In this document: positions 5,488-5,916 of the stretch, piece after piece
Position numbering within the stretch: the stretch's first letter is position 1
How the letters are laid out: the number at the start of each line of letters is the position of its first letter
Origin: an uncultured Erysipelotrichaceae bacterium
GTDB lineage: Bacteria > Bacillota_I > Bacilli_A > Erysipelotrichales > Erysipelotrichaceae
NCBI GenBank assembly: GCA_937902945.1
Contig: CALEMD010000331.1
Coordinates: 1 to 5,916, forward strand
Reading direction: 5' to 3'
DNA length: 5,916 nt
Notes under the pieces: generated by a model
Databases searched by the model: none
Told to the model about the DNA's origin: nothing
What the model saw: the letters and a program-made list of their open reading frames with translations, nothing else
Program-made: the position numbers and the translations under genes

Positions 5488-5916
5488 CTCATCCACTTCG
5501 TTATAGAATTCAGCAACTTCAAGTCTGCCATCATTATCTACAAGATAGAAATATCCTTTTTTCTGAAAGGAATCGACATCAATTTTAGAACTCGGTTCAT
5601 AAGTCCAGGTGGCCTCAACATAATAACTGGAAAGTGTCACTTCCGGTGTAACTGCTTTGATATTGAAATCTGGTGCATCTACTGCTTCAGTAGCTGTCAC
5701 TTCCTTAACCTGCAATAGATTGTCTCTTCCATACTGGGTTATATACAGATCAAGATCCTTATAGAAATTCCATCTTGAAAATGTCTCAAAAGCTCCTGAT
5801 TTCTGACCGTAGATGTACTGCAAACCACCGACTTCATAGTTTCCATCTTTATTTGTCCATGTAAAATAGTCCACAATAAAGTTTTTGATAACCGCTGTTG
5901 CCATTGCTTTCTTATC
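5485..5916 (-). CDS. Unrecognised protein, C-terminal part (5' end outside window)
   Basis: I do not recognise this protein. The reading frame is open to the edge of the window. The codons upstream of the first ATG (5904) encode D-K-K-A with no stop, and no Shine-Dalgarno precedes that ATG, so the true start is probably outside the window and at least 143 residues are visible. The visible part is acidic at its end (EFYNEVDE) and rich in aromatic residues. It alternates short hydrophobic stretches with polar turns: an N-terminal helix-like segment VIKNFIVDYF, then VGGLQYIYG, a helical WNFYKDLDLYITQYG, and beta-like segments around YYVEATWTYEP and KKGYFYLVDNDGRLEVAEF. No transmembrane helix or catalytic motif is evident in this portion. 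The pattern of a helix pair followed by a curved beta-sheet would fit an NTF2/cystatin-like accessory domain, but that is a low-confidence guess. It sits 12 bases before the LCP gene, suggesting a linked envelope role. Confidence 0.7.
   Translation of the reverse strand, partial: DKKAMATAVIKNFIVDYFTWTNKDGNYEVGGLQYIYGQKSGAFETFSRWNFYKDLDLYITQYGRDNLLQVKEVTATEAVDAPDFNIKAVTPEVTLSSYYVEATWTYEPSSKIDVDSFQKKGYFYLVDNDGRLEVAEFYNEVDE

Noticed and set aside
5485..5904. Treating the ATG at 5904 as the true start of the unrecognised gene
   Set aside because: The frame stays open to the window edge and no ribosome binding site precedes this ATG, so the gene is described as partial.

Overview
The window is a cell-envelope polysaccharide locus from a low-GC Gram-positive bacterium (Bacillota). 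The evidence is strong AGGAGG/GGGAGG-type ribosome binding sites, a TRTGn-type extended -10 promoter, a moderately AT-rich composition, and a LytR-CpsA-Psr (LCP) wall-polymer ligase with an N-terminal three-helix membrane anchor, a PASTA-like domain and a Pro/Thr-rich tail. An Erysipelotrichia- or Clostridia-type host is my guess from the style of the LCP protein; the sequence does not prove it. All five recognisable genes and one unrecognised one lie on the minus strand, so transcription runs from right to left.

Right-hand unit (about 5916 down to 3164): the 3' part of an unrecognised gene, open at the window edge, is followed after 12 bases by a 753-residue multidomain LCP protein. This unit ends in a clear intrinsic terminator (10-bp perfect stem, T-rich tract) just after the LCP stop codon.

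Intergenic region (3083-3210): from right to left it holds the terminator, a 12-bp perfect palindrome (TGTGAATTCACA), an extended -10 promoter and a GGGAGG ribosome binding site. It contains no gene.

Left-hand unit (3082 down to 1, continuing out of the window): rfbA (glucose-1-phosphate thymidylyltransferase), an extended-SDR sugar-nucleotide reductase/epimerase, rfbB (dTDP-glucose 4,6-dehydratase) and the first 81 codons of a UDP-galactopyranose-mutase-family flavoprotein. They are packed with a 6-bp gap, a 4-bp ATGA overlap and a 10-bp gap, which indicates one operon.

RfbA plus RfbB make dTDP-4-keto-6-deoxyglucose from glucose-1-phosphate. The usual rhamnose genes rmlC and rmlD are not interleaved with them. 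An SDR and a pyranose/furanose mutase are found instead. This is the enzyme set expected for dTDP-D-fucofuranose (the RmlA/RmlB/Fcf1/Fcf2 logic known from E. coli O52). The alternative is a mixed operon feeding both rhamnose and galactofuranose synthesis. The neighbouring LCP protein is the kind of enzyme that could attach the finished glycopolymer to peptidoglycan. No RNA genes, mobile elements or CRISPR arrays were seen.
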